The notes under the pieces were generated by a model. That model was not told the DNA's origin and did not search any database. It saw only the letters and a program-made list of their open reading frames with translations. This document shows positions 1-8,699 of a stretch of 45,118 nucleotides of DNA, one piece after another. Position numbers and translations under genes: made by a program. The stretch comes from Mesobacillus subterraneus (lineage in GTDB: Bacteria > Bacillota > Bacilli > Bacillales > Cytobacillaceae), in the NCBI RefSeq assembly GCF_000934845.1, contig NZ_JXIQ01000026.1, positions 1-45,118 on the forward strand, given 5' to 3'. Position 1 is the first letter of the stretch. Every line of letters starts with the position of its first letter.

Positions 1-85
1 TAATTATACGCTAAAAAATTTTATCGGACAGACTCCCTAGGCGCTGAAGCTGGACAATTTTCAAAGTAAATTCATACTTAAACCA

Positions 86-119
86 CAAAAAAAGAGCAAA
101 GGGTCTGTCCCCCCTGCTC
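86..119 (-). terminator. Probable terminator of the deacetylase gene
   Basis: On the minus strand a GAGCA/TGCTC stem, extended by GGG/CCC with a small bulge, is followed by seven T residues. It lies directly after the deacetylase stop codon. Confidence 0.5.
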
Positions 120-120
120 C

Positions 121-819
121 TCACCTTTTCAGCAATTCATCGATGCGAACGGATTTAAATCCTTTTTCCTTCACTTGTTTTAATACATCCTTCAAGGCAT
201 TTATCGTATTCCTCGGTGCATCTAACTCTGCTCCTGGGGTATCCCCGCTGTCGTGTAGCAGGATGATGTCTCCTGCTTTTATATTCGCTAATAGACGGTT
301 TTTAATCTTTTCACTGCCACCAGAGGTACGCCAATCCTCCACGATAACGGACCAAAGAATAATCTGATAGGTCCCTCTTCGGAAAAAATCAAAAAGAGTA
401 AGCATTCCCCATGGCGGACGGTAATAAACCGGTCTTTCCCCTGTAATCTTTTCAATAACCCTCGCTGTGTCCTCGAGTCCCCGACGAACCGTCCAAGGGA
501 ACATCAACCAGTTCGAATGATGCAAAAAATTGTGGATTCCGATTAAGTGGCCTTCCTGATGCATGCGCCTAATCAATTCAGGCTGCTTCTCTGCTTTCGA
601 GCCGACTACAAAGAAGGTCGCTTTCACCTCGTTTTTCTTTAGTAAATCTAGCAGGATCGGCGTATAAATCGGATCTGGCCCATCATCAAATGTGAAGGCA
701 ATTTTTGATGGATCTTTGCCTCGTTTCACTACCCTTAACCCTAACCAACGGGAAAGGAGATACGGGATCACAGTATAGAGTAAAACAAGCACCATTATTG
801 CGATCAGAAGGGAATCCAT
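121..819 (-). CDS. Polysaccharide deacetylase (NodB domain), membrane anchored
   Basis: A carbohydrate esterase family 4 protein of 232 residues, expected to deacetylate N-acetylated glycans at the cell surface. An N-terminal hydrophobic segment (about residues 3-24) serves as anchor or signal. The NodB motifs are visible: FTFDDGPDP (about 42-50; metal-binding and catalytic Asp), an H-rich IGIHNFLHHSN stretch supplying metal-binding His, RPPWG (about 134-138), and LLHDSG near residue 188. It is the last gene of a minus-strand run behind a glycosyltransferase, consistent with envelope glycan work. The exact substrate (peptidoglycan, teichoic acid or other polymer) cannot be told from sequence. 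Confidence 0.9.
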   Translation of the reverse strand: MDSLLIAIMVLVLLYTVIPYLLSRWLGLRVVKRGKDPSKIAFTFDDGPDPIYTPILLDLLKKNEVKATFFVVGSKAEKQPELIRRMHQEGHLIGIHNFLHHSNWLMFPWTVRRGLEDTARVIEKITGERPVYYRPPWGMLTLFDFFRRGTYQIILWSVIVEDWRTSGGSEKIKNRLLANIKAGDIILLHDSGDTPGAELDAPRNTINALKDVLKQVKEKGFKSVRIDELLKR

Positions 820-935
820 ACGAACTCCCTCACTTCATTCATCATTGGCTCATAAGCCGTCGACAGCTGATCCACAGCCTTGCTGATCTCAGCTCCACGC
901 GAATCAGTATGTCCTTCACCTAATAGACCATTCAT
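804..935 (-). CDS. Possible small ORF between glycosyltransferase and deacetylase
   Basis: A 43-codon ATG frame preceded by a G-rich ribosome binding site (CAGGGGGAT). It ends inside the first codons of the deacetylase, so it could couple translation of the two genes. The peptide is polar and acidic with no recognised domain. It may be a leader/coupling ORF or the remnant of a larger gene. Confidence 0.35.
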   Translation of the reverse strand: MNGLLGEGHTDSRGAEISKAVDQLSTAYEPMMNEVREFVWIPF

Positions 936-951
936 TTTTTATCCCCCTGTA

Positions 952-2124
952 CTACGCTCTTGCTAAATGGTATACATCGGATTGTTCATCCAGCCTTAAA
1001 GGCATAAGCGCTTGTTGATTCACAATTCCTGTTATCAATTCGGCAATCTGCATTGGTCCGTCAATTTCGATTCCATCTTGATAGCTTTGGATGGACTGTT
1101 CCCATTCCTTCATTTTAATAGGATCCTTCAAGACACTCTGAATTTCTTGTTCAAAGGATTTTTTATCGTTTAGCCTAAATACCAGACCCTTTTTCGTTAA
1201 ATACTGCAGATTGATTTCTTCCTGTCCTGGAAGAACGGATTGAACAAAAATAGGCAACCCTTTTTGAAGTGCTTCACTTACCGTAACGCCCCCAGGCTTT
1301 GTGATGATAGCATCCATATCTTCATATAATTCGTTCATTTCCGCCCTTGATGAAAGATAAGGCAAAGGCTTAATATGATCTACATTCCATGAAAGAATCT
1401 CATCGTATAGTTTTTGATTATTTCCACATAAAACATAGTAATCTGTTTGCGTGGATGCCTTTGACTCTTCCAAAAGATTCCCGATTTCTCCCAGTCCATT
1501 ATTTCCGCCAGAAATCAAAATTTTGGTCCTTTCCGCTTGATTTTGCGACCAAGTTTTCTTAGTAATTTCCTCGTGGATCGGAATACCGGTGACAATCATT
1601 CTTTGTTCCGAAATACCATATTTTTTACCGAATTCTGCCTTAAGGTCCTTGCTTGGCAGAAAATGATAGTCAATTTCACGTCTTCCCCAAACACTATTGA
1701 TGAAAAAATCTGTATACACATTCATAACTGGCACATCACATTTTCTCTTTCTTTTTAACTGGCTTAAAAGATATGATGGGAAACCATGTGTACAAACAAT
1801 TAAATCCGGTTGCTCTTCTGTGATCAGCTGCTCCATTTTTTTCAAAAGGAAAAAATAATACCATTTAAAAGATTGTTTGTTTGTGGACGCAGCATAGAAC
1901 AATTTCTTGTAAGCAAAATCGTAAGTTTCTGGAGCATAACGAATCCATTTTAAATAACTGCTCGTAATCATTTTTTCTAGCGCTGGATTGGCGTAACTTA
2001 AAATGTCCATTTTTTTTACTATCACGTCATTTGATTGCATTGTAACAATATCCATTAAAGCCTCGGCAACTTGATGATGACCTGACCTCATTTGCAAAAA
2101 AGGCAAGAATAGTATTTTTTTCAT
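952..2124 (-). CDS. MurG/MGDG-synthase-like glycosyltransferase (GT28 type)
   Basis: A 390-residue GT-B glycosyltransferase of the diacylglycerol glucosyltransferase / monogalactosyldiacylglycerol synthase family (UgtP and YkoN relatives). The N-terminal acceptor-domain signature SGHHQVAEAL is at about residues 14-23. The C-terminal nucleotide-sugar signature TKPGGVTVSEALQKGLP is at about 285-301, followed by PGQEEIN. No membrane span or signal peptide is evident, as expected for a peripheral inner-leaflet enzyme. Probable role: glycosylation of a membrane lipid from a UDP-sugar. The deacetylase lies downstream and a DedA gene upstream on the same strand. Sugar and acceptor are not predictable. 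Confidence 0.85.
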   Translation of the reverse strand: MKKILFLPFLQMRSGHHQVAEALMDIVTMQSNDVIVKKMDILSYANPALEKMITSSYLKWIRYAPETYDFAYKKLFYAASTNKQSFKWYYFFLLKKMEQLITEEQPDLIVCTHGFPSYLLSQLKRKRKCDVPVMNVYTDFFINSVWGRREIDYHFLPSKDLKAEFGKKYGISEQRMIVTGIPIHEEITKKTWSQNQAERTKILISGGNNGLGEIGNLLEESKASTQTDYYVLCGNNQKLYDEILSWNVDHIKPLPYLSSRAEMNELYEDMDAIITKPGGVTVSEALQKGLPIFVQSVLPGQEEINLQYLTKKGLVFRLNDKKSFEQEIQSVLKDPIKMKEWEQSIQSYQDGIEIDGPMQIAELITGIVNQQALMPLRLDEQSDVYHLARA

Positions 2125-2326
2125 ACCTGTTTCATCTCCTGTTCAATAGGACTTTCCATAGAACTTTTCCCTAATAATGCAGTAGCTATTTTTCCATTTG
2201 CTAATCTGTGTTTCACAATATAAAGATAACAAATTAGGATTAAAATTTGGCTATTACAAGAATGAAATAATTTTCATCAAGACAAAAAAAGCAATTGGAT
2301 TAGCCGTCCTAGAGGCTGCGTAACAA

Positions 2327-2926
2327 TCATTCCTTTGCTTGCCTTTTTCTCTTGATTAAAAAACTGCCAAAAACGTAAAGCAAAAACAGGAAGAAAAGAA
2401 AAAGCCCAAAATACGGTACAATTTTTGGATCAATATGGAAAGTACTCCCTGCATAATAGCCTGCTAAAATAAATGGTAGCGTCCATAAAATAGTTCCTAA
2501 CGTGCAATACACGAGGTACTGCAAAAATGAAAAGTTAGAAAGTCCTGCAAAGTAGGGACTGATTTGCCTGATCCCAGGCATGTAGAATCCAAATAAGATC
2601 GTTTTGCGGACATTTTTCCGATATTTGTTTTTTACTTTTTCCATGCGTTCTTCGGTGATGCCAACGTATTTCCCGTATTTAAGCAGAAAAGAACTGCCAA
2701 TGTATTTTCCAATAGCATAAGCAGAAAGCATGCCAATAAACGCCCCGAAAAAAGCCGACAAACTTGCCGGTATGAATGCCAAATTGTGATGGTAAATTAA
2801 GATGCCAATTAAAAACAGCAATGACTCCTCCGGCGCCGGAATGCCAATAATTCCTAAAAATAAAAAGCCAAAAATAATCAAATAGCCATATAGATCAAGA
2901 TAATGTAAAAGCGTATTAATATTCAT
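2327..2926 (-). CDS. DedA family membrane protein
   Basis: A 199-residue DedA/VTT-domain protein. Hydrophobic segments lie at about 15-40, 50-75, 135-160 and 170-192. The family-typical IPAPEE (about 29-34) and the GxxxPGIRQISPYFAGLS region (about 112-130) are present. DedA proteins are transporters or flippases linked to undecaprenyl-phosphate or phospholipid translocation and membrane-potential homeostasis. A second DedA copy sits at 9678-10295 beside uppP. The start follows a GAGGG ribosome binding site. The substrate of this copy is unknown. Confidence 0.88.
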   Translation of the reverse strand: MNINTLLHYLDLYGYLIIFGFLFLGIIGIPAPEESLLFLIGILIYHHNLAFIPASLSAFFGAFIGMLSAYAIGKYIGSSFLLKYGKYVGITEERMEKVKNKYRKNVRKTILFGFYMPGIRQISPYFAGLSNFSFLQYLVYCTLGTILWTLPFILAGYYAGSTFHIDPKIVPYFGLFLFFLFLLYVFGSFLIKRKRQAKE

Positions 2927-3037
2927 ATTCCCTCGTAATGTAAATTATTTGTGCACGCTTGAGGTGCCATTTCATCATTCCCTATTTAGTTAGGCATTAG
3001 TACCAAAATAGCCCATTTTCTGTTCTTCCTAATGGAG

Positions 3038-4447
3038 TCAAGAAGAACCATTCAGCGGGAATGTAATTTGCACCTTTGTCCATTTCCCGTAAACACTATC
3101 GATTTCTAACGTTCCTTGATATAGATCCAATAATCTTTTTGCAATCGCTAGTCCTAACCCGTTTCCACCATGCTTCCTGCTTCTTGCCTTATCCACACGA
3201 TAAAAGCGATTCATCACAAAAGGCAATTCCTCTTCGGGGATGCCCTCTCCATAATCCTTTACCTCAATCTTCAATTGTCTGTTCGTATGACTTACATGAA
3301 TCTGGATGAGCTTTTGTTCTGTTGAATACTTAGTGGCATTGTCTAATAGAATAATCATGATCTGTTCTAGATGACTCTTCAGGATTTTTATCGCAAAATC
3401 AGCCTCCACGTCAATCGTCGAGGAGATCGTAAAATTATGGTTTATTGTTTGAAAATTTTCGACAATATCTTCCATAACCATCCTAATATTAAGTTTTTCC
3501 AATGAGCTCTGACTGATTGTCGATTCTTCTGCTCTTGAGAGAGTCAGTAATTCTGAAACAAGGTGAATCAGTCTGTTTGTTTCATTTAAACTCAAATCAA
3601 TTGAGCGTTCCAACACTTCAGGATTATCCTTCCCCCAACGATTGATGAGCGATAAATGTCCATGTATGATCGTTAACGGTGTTTTTAATTCATGAGAGGC
3701 ATCTTCAACAAATTGTTGTTGTTGCTGAAATGATTTTTCGAGGTTATCCATCAGTTCATTGAACATGACTCCTAACTCCGTCATTTCATCTCGTTGCTTG
3801 TTTATCATGACCCTTTCCTTCAGCCCATTTTCTTTGATTCTCTTCATGGTTCGGATCATTGAATTAATTGGCTTAAGGAGTTGAAAGGAAATAAGTCTGC
3901 CGCCAATCAAACTAAGCAGAATCGCGCCCACACCTGCTATCAGGACTAACATAAATATTTGATTGATCAAACTTTCAAAGTTCTCTAAATTACGAATGAT
4001 TTCGACTGTCCCTTTAAAGCCATTTACCTCAATTGGCTCCCGCAGAATCAATAAACGGTCTCCTTTTGGCGAAAATTCCAGCAGTTCTTCTTTCGCTACA
4101 TGTTTCGGGTCTACCCAACCTTGTGGTACCTCGTCTGATATTGTAAAAAGCGGTGTATTGTTTTCCTGGACAATTCGAATCATTTGATATTTCTCGTTGA
4201 GCACATCTAAATAGTGTTCACTTTCCGAAACATTCCCTTTAAAATTCGAATCCTGTATATACGCGACTACCTCATCCATCTTTTTTTGAATGGTTTGTTT
4301 TTCTTGCTTTACTACCCAGTTCTGGATAACATAATACTGCAAAATATTATAAGAAAAAAATAAAAATAGCATTAAAAGGGCTGCCCATAAGGTTAATTTC
4401 CATTTGATATTCATGTTTTTTGGAAGGAAATCTTTTGCGTTTCTCAT
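3038..4447 (-). CDS. Sensor histidine kinase of an OmpR-type two-component system
   Basis: A 469-residue membrane kinase. Two transmembrane segments (about 16-36 and 161-185) flank an extracytoplasmic sensor of about 125 residues. A HAMP region follows, then a HisKA domain with the phospho-acceptor motif EDASHELKTPL (about residues 248-258), and a HATPase domain with N, G1 (KDYGEGIP) and G2 (GGNGLGLAI) boxes. Its ATG overlaps the response regulator stop codon (ATGA). The gene order with a PepSY protein recalls the B. subtilis YkoGH locus, which is only an analogy. The signal sensed is unknown. Confidence 0.93.
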   Translation of the reverse strand: MRNAKDFLPKNMNIKWKLTLWAALLMLFLFFSYNILQYYVIQNWVVKQEKQTIQKKMDEVVAYIQDSNFKGNVSESEHYLDVLNEKYQMIRIVQENNTPLFTISDEVPQGWVDPKHVAKEELLEFSPKGDRLLILREPIEVNGFKGTVEIIRNLENFESLINQIFMLVLIAGVGAILLSLIGGRLISFQLLKPINSMIRTMKRIKENGLKERVMINKQRDEMTELGVMFNELMDNLEKSFQQQQQFVEDASHELKTPLTIIHGHLSLINRWGKDNPEVLERSIDLSLNETNRLIHLVSELLTLSRAEESTISQSSLEKLNIRMVMEDIVENFQTINHNFTISSTIDVEADFAIKILKSHLEQIMIILLDNATKYSTEQKLIQIHVSHTNRQLKIEVKDYGEGIPEEELPFVMNRFYRVDKARSRKHGGNGLGLAIAKRLLDLYQGTLEIDSVYGKWTKVQITFPLNGSS

Positions 4448-5118
4448 TCTCTCATCACATACCCCATCCCTCTCATCGTTTGAATATAATTTTCTTTATC
4501 GTCAGAGTCGAGTTTATTTCTAAGATGTCTTACGTAAACATCCACGACATTGGTTTCAATTTCAGCATCATAACCCCAAATATTTTCCAGAAGCACTTCC
4601 CTTGTTAAGACCCGATTAATATTTTTCAAAAACATAAACAATAAATCATATTCTTTTTTCGTTAATTCAATCAATTGTTCGCCTTTTTTTAGTAGTCTTG
4701 ATTCTATATTTAATTCTAAATCTTTAAATGTTAACAGCAGGGTCGGCAAATCATTCCGTTTTTCCTCCCGTCTCATAATGACTCTAATTCTCGCTAACAA
4801 TTCTTCAATCGCAAACGGTTTTGGGATATAATCATCCGCGCCGCTGTCGAGTCCCATTACCCGATCCATTACGCTGTCTCTTGCCGTGATCATAATAATG
4901 GGAATATCCTTCACTGCCTTTAATCTACGGCAAACTTCAATTCCGTTTAGCTTTGGCAGCATCAAGTCCAAAAGGATCAGATCCCAATTTTTTTCTAATG
5001 CAAGCTCAAGGCCCTCTCTCCCATCAAAAGCTGCTGTTACATTGTATCCTTCATGCGTTAATTCAAGGACGATAAATTCCGATAATGCTTCTTCATCTTC
5101 AATCACTAAAATATCCAA
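4444..5118 (-). CDS. OmpR/PhoB-type response regulator
   Basis: A response regulator of 224 residues partnered with the downstream kinase. The receiver domain has the acidic pocket (VIEDEE), phospho-acceptor Asp in LILLDLMLP, the T of MITA and the K of PKPF. It is followed by a winged-helix DNA-binding domain ending in YVRHLRNKLD and TMRGMGYV. I place the start at TTG (5118), seven bases after a GGAGGT site; a longer in-frame version starting further upstream would place this site inside the coding region. Likely target: the PepSY gene just upstream, though this is inferred from position only. Confidence 0.93.
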   Translation of the reverse strand: MDILVIEDEEALSEFIVLELTHEGYNVTAAFDGREGLELALEKNWDLILLDLMLPKLNGIEVCRRLKAVKDIPIIMITARDSVMDRVMGLDSGADDYIPKPFAIEELLARIRVIMRREEKRNDLPTLLLTFKDLELNIESRLLKKGEQLIELTKKEYDLLFMFLKNINRVLTREVLLENIWGYDAEIETNVVDVYVRHLRNKLDSDDKENYIQTMRGMGYVMRE

Positions 5119-5234
5119 ATTCGCGACCTCCAAATGTTTATATATCCCGTTCAACTTGATAAAATATCACTATTATCTTAAACCAAAAAGCAAATATATG
5201 ATACAATACCCATAAAATTGAAATAAATACTAGT

Positions 5235-5266
5235 AAAAAATCCTACTTGCAAAAGCAAGTAGGATC
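5235..5266 (-). terminator. Terminator after the PepSY gene
   Basis: An 11-bp perfect stem (ATCCTACTTGC / GCAAGTAGGAT) with a four-base loop, followed on the minus strand by six T residues. Confidence 0.85.
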
Positions 5267-5284
5267 TATTTGCATTTTCAAATT

Positions 5285-5959
5285 TTACTCTTCTTCACTG
5301 CCACTTTCGGATTCGTTTTCATCATCCGTACCGACATTTAGGACTTTTCCTGTTTTGGCGTCCACTTTTACATCATGGGCTTTTCCTTGATCGTCTGTTA
5401 TTTCTACACCATATACAGCTGTGCCGTTTTCATCTTGTAGCTCGGTATTGGTTACTTTGCCTGGTACTTCTTTTAATGCAATTGCGTTACTCTCGTCAGC
5501 AGTGATTTTCGCTGATTTTGCTAATTGTTGTTGCTCTTGTTGATCGGCAGCTTCACTTTCTTTGCCTTCTTTCTCTGCCTTCTCTCCTTTTTCGCCTTCG
5601 CCTTCTTCTTTATCATCTGCCTCTACTTTTAGAACTTTACCTGTTTTGGCATCGACTTTTACATCCTGTTGCTTTCCTTGGTTATCAGTAACACTTACGC
5701 CATAAACAACTGTACCGTTCTCATCTTCAAGCTCGGTGTTAGTTGCTTTTCCAGCAACGTCTTTTAGTGCGGCAGAAATTGCTTCTTGCTTAGTGATAGT
5801 TGCTTCTTTTGCCAATTGCTGTTGCTCTTGTTGGCCTGTTACCTCTACACTATTACTGTCATTGCTTGATGCAAATGCAGAAGAGTTAACTAGAGAGCCT
5901 GCTACTCCTCCACCTACGATCGCTGCTGCTAATGCTGGTACAAGAAACTTTTTCTTCAT
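5285..5959 (-). CDS. Secreted protein with two PepSY domains
   Basis: A 224-residue exported protein. A Sec signal peptide (about residues 1-30, ending near SAFASS) is followed by two PepSY repeats of about 60 residues (about 50-112 and 148-206). Each has the pattern ITxxEAxxxAL, TNTELxDENGTxVYGV and DVKVDAKTGKVL. They are joined by a highly charged Glu/Lys linker and there is an acidic C-terminal tail. PepSY domains are found in protease inhibitors and envelope regulators. It lies upstream of the two-component genes in the same orientation and is a likely member of their regulon. The near-identical repeats suggest internal duplication. Confidence 0.85.
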   Translation of the reverse strand: MKKKFLVPALAAAIVGGGVAGSLVNSSAFASSNDSNSVEVTGQQEQQQLAKEATITKQEAISAALKDVAGKATNTELEDENGTVVYGVSVTDNQGKQQDVKVDAKTGKVLKVEADDKEEGEGEKGEKAEKEGKESEAADQQEQQQLAKSAKITADESNAIALKEVPGKVTNTELQDENGTAVYGVEITDDQGKAHDVKVDAKTGKVLNVGTDDENESESGSEEE

Positions 5960-6002
5960 TTTTTACTTCCTCCTCGTATTATCTAAACTGTGGTACATCT
6001 TT

Positions 6003-6034
6003 ATCTTAGGCTTCCACCATGAAGTAAGTCTGAA
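6003..6034 (-). promoter_or_regulatory. Putative promoter and response-regulator site of the PepSY gene
   Basis: On the minus strand a TAAGAT -10 element lies upstream of the AGGAGG site. The -35 position is replaced by a TTCA-GACTTAC-TTCA direct repeat, the layout expected for an OmpR-family activated promoter. No experimental consensus is known to me for this regulator. Confidence 0.3.
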
Positions 6035-6051
6035 TGGAATTTAAAATTAAC

Positions 6052-6273
6052 TTAATCTTTAGGTGAAAAAATTTTCATTTTTTGTTTTTTCTTCATAAGC
6101 TGATGGATGATGATGTCTAACTCTTCACTTATTTGCAGCGCCTCTTTGCTTCTTAACCCGTATTTCTGTACTGCGTCGTTTAACTTCTGTTGCGTTTCTG
6201 CCATCCGTTTTTCGATTGTATCTTCTCGTACGCTTTTCTCTTTTCCCAGAGACTTTCCTTCTTTCTTAAGCAA
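6052..6273 (-). CDS. Spo0E-family aspartyl-phosphate phosphatase
   Basis: A 73-residue protein with the Spo0E signature S(E/Q)ELDxxI (ISEELDIIIHQLM, about residues 47-59), preceded by the heptad-rich helix typical of the family. Members dephosphorylate Spo0A~P and so delay sporulation. The start is a TTG at 6271-6273 after GAGGAG. It overlaps the stop codon of the upstream NEW3-like gene, so it is translationally coupled to the ABC-2 transporter operon, an uncommon context. The basic N-terminal 20 residues extend beyond the usual domain. Confidence 0.75.
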   Translation of the reverse strand: MLKKEGKSLGKEKSVREDTIEKRMAETQQKLNDAVQKYGLRSKEALQISEELDIIIHQLMKKKQKMKIFSPKD

Positions 6274-6805
6274 TTCTCCTCTTTTTCGTTTTTCTAAAAT
6301 TCATCCCCACCAAAATCAAAATGAGTAGTGGTGTTCCGATTGATACAACTTGTATAATCGTCGGATTTATTTTTGTATTCCCCATAATTTCAATAGGAAT
6401 TCCATTGCTTGAATAGACATCGAAACTATGAGCACTTGTAGCTGTTACGTATAAATAATAATTACTCGTATAGACGAAGCGAATGGGGAGCGAGATTTCC
6501 TTTGTTTCGCCTGGTTTTAATTCTTTCACTTGCTGCGGTTGATCTGCACTGTAGTCTTCTAGATTAACCGTCCATTTTTTGCCCATATCGGCCATTGTGA
6601 TATAGACGACCATATCTTTTATCGATTGGCTCGTATGGTTCGTAATTTGTGCTTTCACGGTTGTTTCTTTCCCTGGGTAATCCTTCACCTGCTGAGGAGA
6701 GATTACTTTCACCTCTACATTTGGTTGTGCCATCGCCATTGCACTTTGCCCAGTTATGACAAATCCCAGAAGGATCGCCAGAACGATTCCTGCTTTTTTT
6801 AACAA
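6266..6805 (-). CDS. Exported NEW3-like membrane protein of the ABC-2 operon
   Basis: A 179-residue protein with a signal peptide (about 1-26), an extracytoplasmic immunoglobulin-like domain of about 110 residues resembling the alpha-galactosidase-associated NEW3 family (PGKETTVKAQITNHTSQS, LKPGETKEISLPI), and a C-terminal membrane helix (about 150-170) with a basic tail. TTG start eight bases or so behind AGGAGGGG, directly after the permease stop. It is probably an accessory subunit of the ABC-2 transporter encoded upstream. Its exact role is unknown. Confidence 0.7.
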   Translation of the reverse strand: MLKKAGIVLAILLGFVITGQSAMAMAQPNVEVKVISPQQVKDYPGKETTVKAQITNHTSQSIKDMVVYITMADMGKKWTVNLEDYSADQPQQVKELKPGETKEISLPIRFVYTSNYYLYVTATSAHSFDVYSSNGIPIEIMGNTKINPTIIQVVSIGTPLLILILVGMNFRKTKKRRIA

Positions 6806-6806
6806 A

Positions 6807-7562
6807 TTACTCCCCTCCTAAAAAGTCCATTTTTTTACTTGCATAGAATAAGCAAATGATCGAAATGACCAAGAAACCCAAAACAGGCAGGCTATCCAGA
6901 AAAATCGTCAAGAAACTTAATTTATTTACGAGCCAATCCTTTAAAGTCAGCATACTTGCGGAAACAGGACTCGACAGATCGATTACATGGGCAAAGCCTG
7001 ATTTCTTCATTGTTGTCGACAGAAACATCGGGATCGCGGTGACCAGAAACAGAATGATCGACAGCAGCGTTGCATTTTTACTTGAAGAAATCCATGTGGA
7101 AAACGCTAATGACAGCAGTGAAAAACTGATAACTAGCGGCAATCCAATTAGATACAAATAGGCTAAAATTGTAGGCAGCATATTCGTTCCATATGTCAAG
7201 GCATAGAAATAGGGCAGCGAGATTGCAGAGATGATCAACCAAAATACCAAAATACCAATTACCTTAGAAAGGATTATTTCCACCTTAGATAAAGGGGTTA
7301 ATAATAGACTTTCTAACGTTCCCTGCTCTCTTTCCCCAGAAACCATGGTTGATCCTAATATAATAGAGACTAAAATACTGATCCCAATCAACGCTTTCAT
7401 AAAAGTCATGTTTACTTCGACTTGAGCGAGTAAACTTAGTTCCTTCACCGAGACGAAACTATAGGTCAACCCACTGAAAAGAATGGCAATGGCAAAGAAA
7501 ATCCAAACGCCTTTTCGGGAAAAGACATGCTCCCTTATTTCCTTTTTTATTAAACTGGACAT
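6807..7562 (-). CDS. ABC-2 type permease (NosY-like)
   Basis: A 251-residue integral membrane subunit with about six transmembrane segments. The ABC-2 signature region SGEREQGTLESLLLTPLSKVEIILSK (about residues 75-100, shown here in part by its GTLESLL core) links helices 2 and 3. The start codon overlaps the ATPase stop (TAATG), so the two are coupled. Together they form an exporter of the NosFY/CcmAB-related class; the substrate cannot be inferred. Followed by the NEW3-like and Spo0E-like genes. Confidence 0.85.
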   Translation of the reverse strand: MSSLIKKEIREHVFSRKGVWIFFAIAILFSGLTYSFVSVKELSLLAQVEVNMTFMKALIGISILVSIILGSTMVSGEREQGTLESLLLTPLSKVEIILSKVIGILVFWLIISAISLPYFYALTYGTNMLPTILAYLYLIGLPLVISFSLLSLAFSTWISSSKNATLLSIILFLVTAIPMFLSTTMKKSGFAHVIDLSSPVSASMLTLKDWLVNKLSFLTIFLDSLPVLGFLVISIICLFYASKKMDFLGGE

Positions 7563-8320
7563 TAGATGTTCCCCCCAACTTCATCCGTTGTTAAACTGAA
7601 GAAGATATCCTCTAATGTAGGATTCTCATTCTTTAAAATTAAGCGATAGCCATCGATTAATTCTTCTAAATACCCTTCTTCCAGCAGTTTTCCTTGTTTG
7701 ACTATCGCTACACGATTGCAAATTTCTGAGATTTCTTTTAATAAATGGGAAGTGATAAAAACAGTTACATTTTGTTCTTGATTTAATCTTGTAATAATCG
7801 ATTGAATATCCTTTTGCCCTTGTGGGTCCAGACCTAATGTTGGCTCATCCAGAAAGATAATCGATGGTTCGTGGACAATCGTTTTCGCAATCCCGATCCG
7901 CTGCCGCATCCCTCGAGAATATTGCCCAATTAGAATATCTGCTTTCCCGGCCATTCCCACCCAGTCAAGAACCTCTTCCACCCTTGACTTCCTCCGTGTC
8001 TTTTCAACGCCATAAAGTTCAGCAAATAAGTGTAAATACTCTCGGCCGGTCATCCAATTATAGTAACCATGAGATTCCGGCAAAACCCCAATCAATTTGC
8101 TTACTGATCCATTTTCACTTTTCACGACTTTTCCTTCAATGGTTACCGATCCATTACTAGGTTCTATTAACCCATTTAACATGCGAATGGTCGTCGTTTT
8201 CCCTGCTCCATTTGGGCCAAGGAATCCATAAATATCTCCTTTATTCACTTGAAGATTCAAAGAGTCAACAGCGACAAAGCCATTGTCATATTGTTTTGTT
8301 AAGTTTGTTGCCTTAATCAT
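7562..8320 (-). CDS. ABC transporter ATP-binding protein
   Basis: A 252-residue ABC ATPase: Walker A GPNGAGKTTT (about 35-44), signature YSRGMRQRIGIAKT (about 134-147), Walker B IIFLDEPTLGLDP (about 155-167) and H-loop SHLL. First gene of a four-gene operon with permease, NEW3-like protein and Spo0E-like protein. The ATG is preceded by AGGAGGGTTTGGA. Family DrrA/NosF/CcmA type, exporting an unidentified substrate. Confidence 0.92.
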   Translation of the reverse strand: MIKATNLTKQYDNGFVAVDSLNLQVNKGDIYGFLGPNGAGKTTTIRMLNGLIEPSNGSVTIEGKVVKSENGSVSKLIGVLPESHGYYNWMTGREYLHLFAELYGVEKTRRKSRVEEVLDWVGMAGKADILIGQYSRGMRQRIGIAKTIVHEPSIIFLDEPTLGLDPQGQKDIQSIITRLNQEQNVTVFITSHLLKEISEICNRVAIVKQGKLLEEGYLEELIDGYRLILKNENPTLEDIFFSLTTDEVGGNI

Positions 8321-8526
8321 TCCAAACCCTCCTCGTATACCAACTTTTTAAGTACAGATATACAATAGAGAATGACTATGAATCTCTCCCGAAGATTAAA
8401 AAAACACAAATTAAAATTTCCATGAAAAATTTTTCATAATTGAAACAAACGGTGGATGAAATCAATATGGGGAACTAAATAGAAGGAATTATATAAACTT
8501 ATAAACGAACGCAAAGCCTGTCAAAA

Positions 8527-8657
8527 CCTGTCCATCGTTGGTTCCTGTTCGGACTACTTTTCGCCTCTTCACCCTAAACCTGTCCGAAGTTGGCGCTTGT
8601 TCGGACTGCTTTCACCTTTTCACCCAAAACCTGTCCGAAGTTGGCGCTTGTTCGGAC
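8527..8657. repeat. Three-unit 52-bp hairpin repeat array
   Basis: Three consecutive units start with CCTGTCC at 8527, 8579 and 8630 (spacings 52 and 51). Units 2 and 3 carry the perfect inverted repeat GTCCGAA ... TTCGGAC separated by GTTGGCGCTTG. Each is followed by a pyrimidine-rich stretch (TGCTTTCACCTTTTCACCC). Unit 1 is diverged in its left arm. The array fills much of the 520-base gap between the ABC operon promoter side and uppP. Short ORFs across it are repeat artefacts. Confidence 0.85.
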
Positions 8658-8699
8658 CCATTCGGAAACCGAGTGGAAGATTCAAGCCATTTAATAGTC

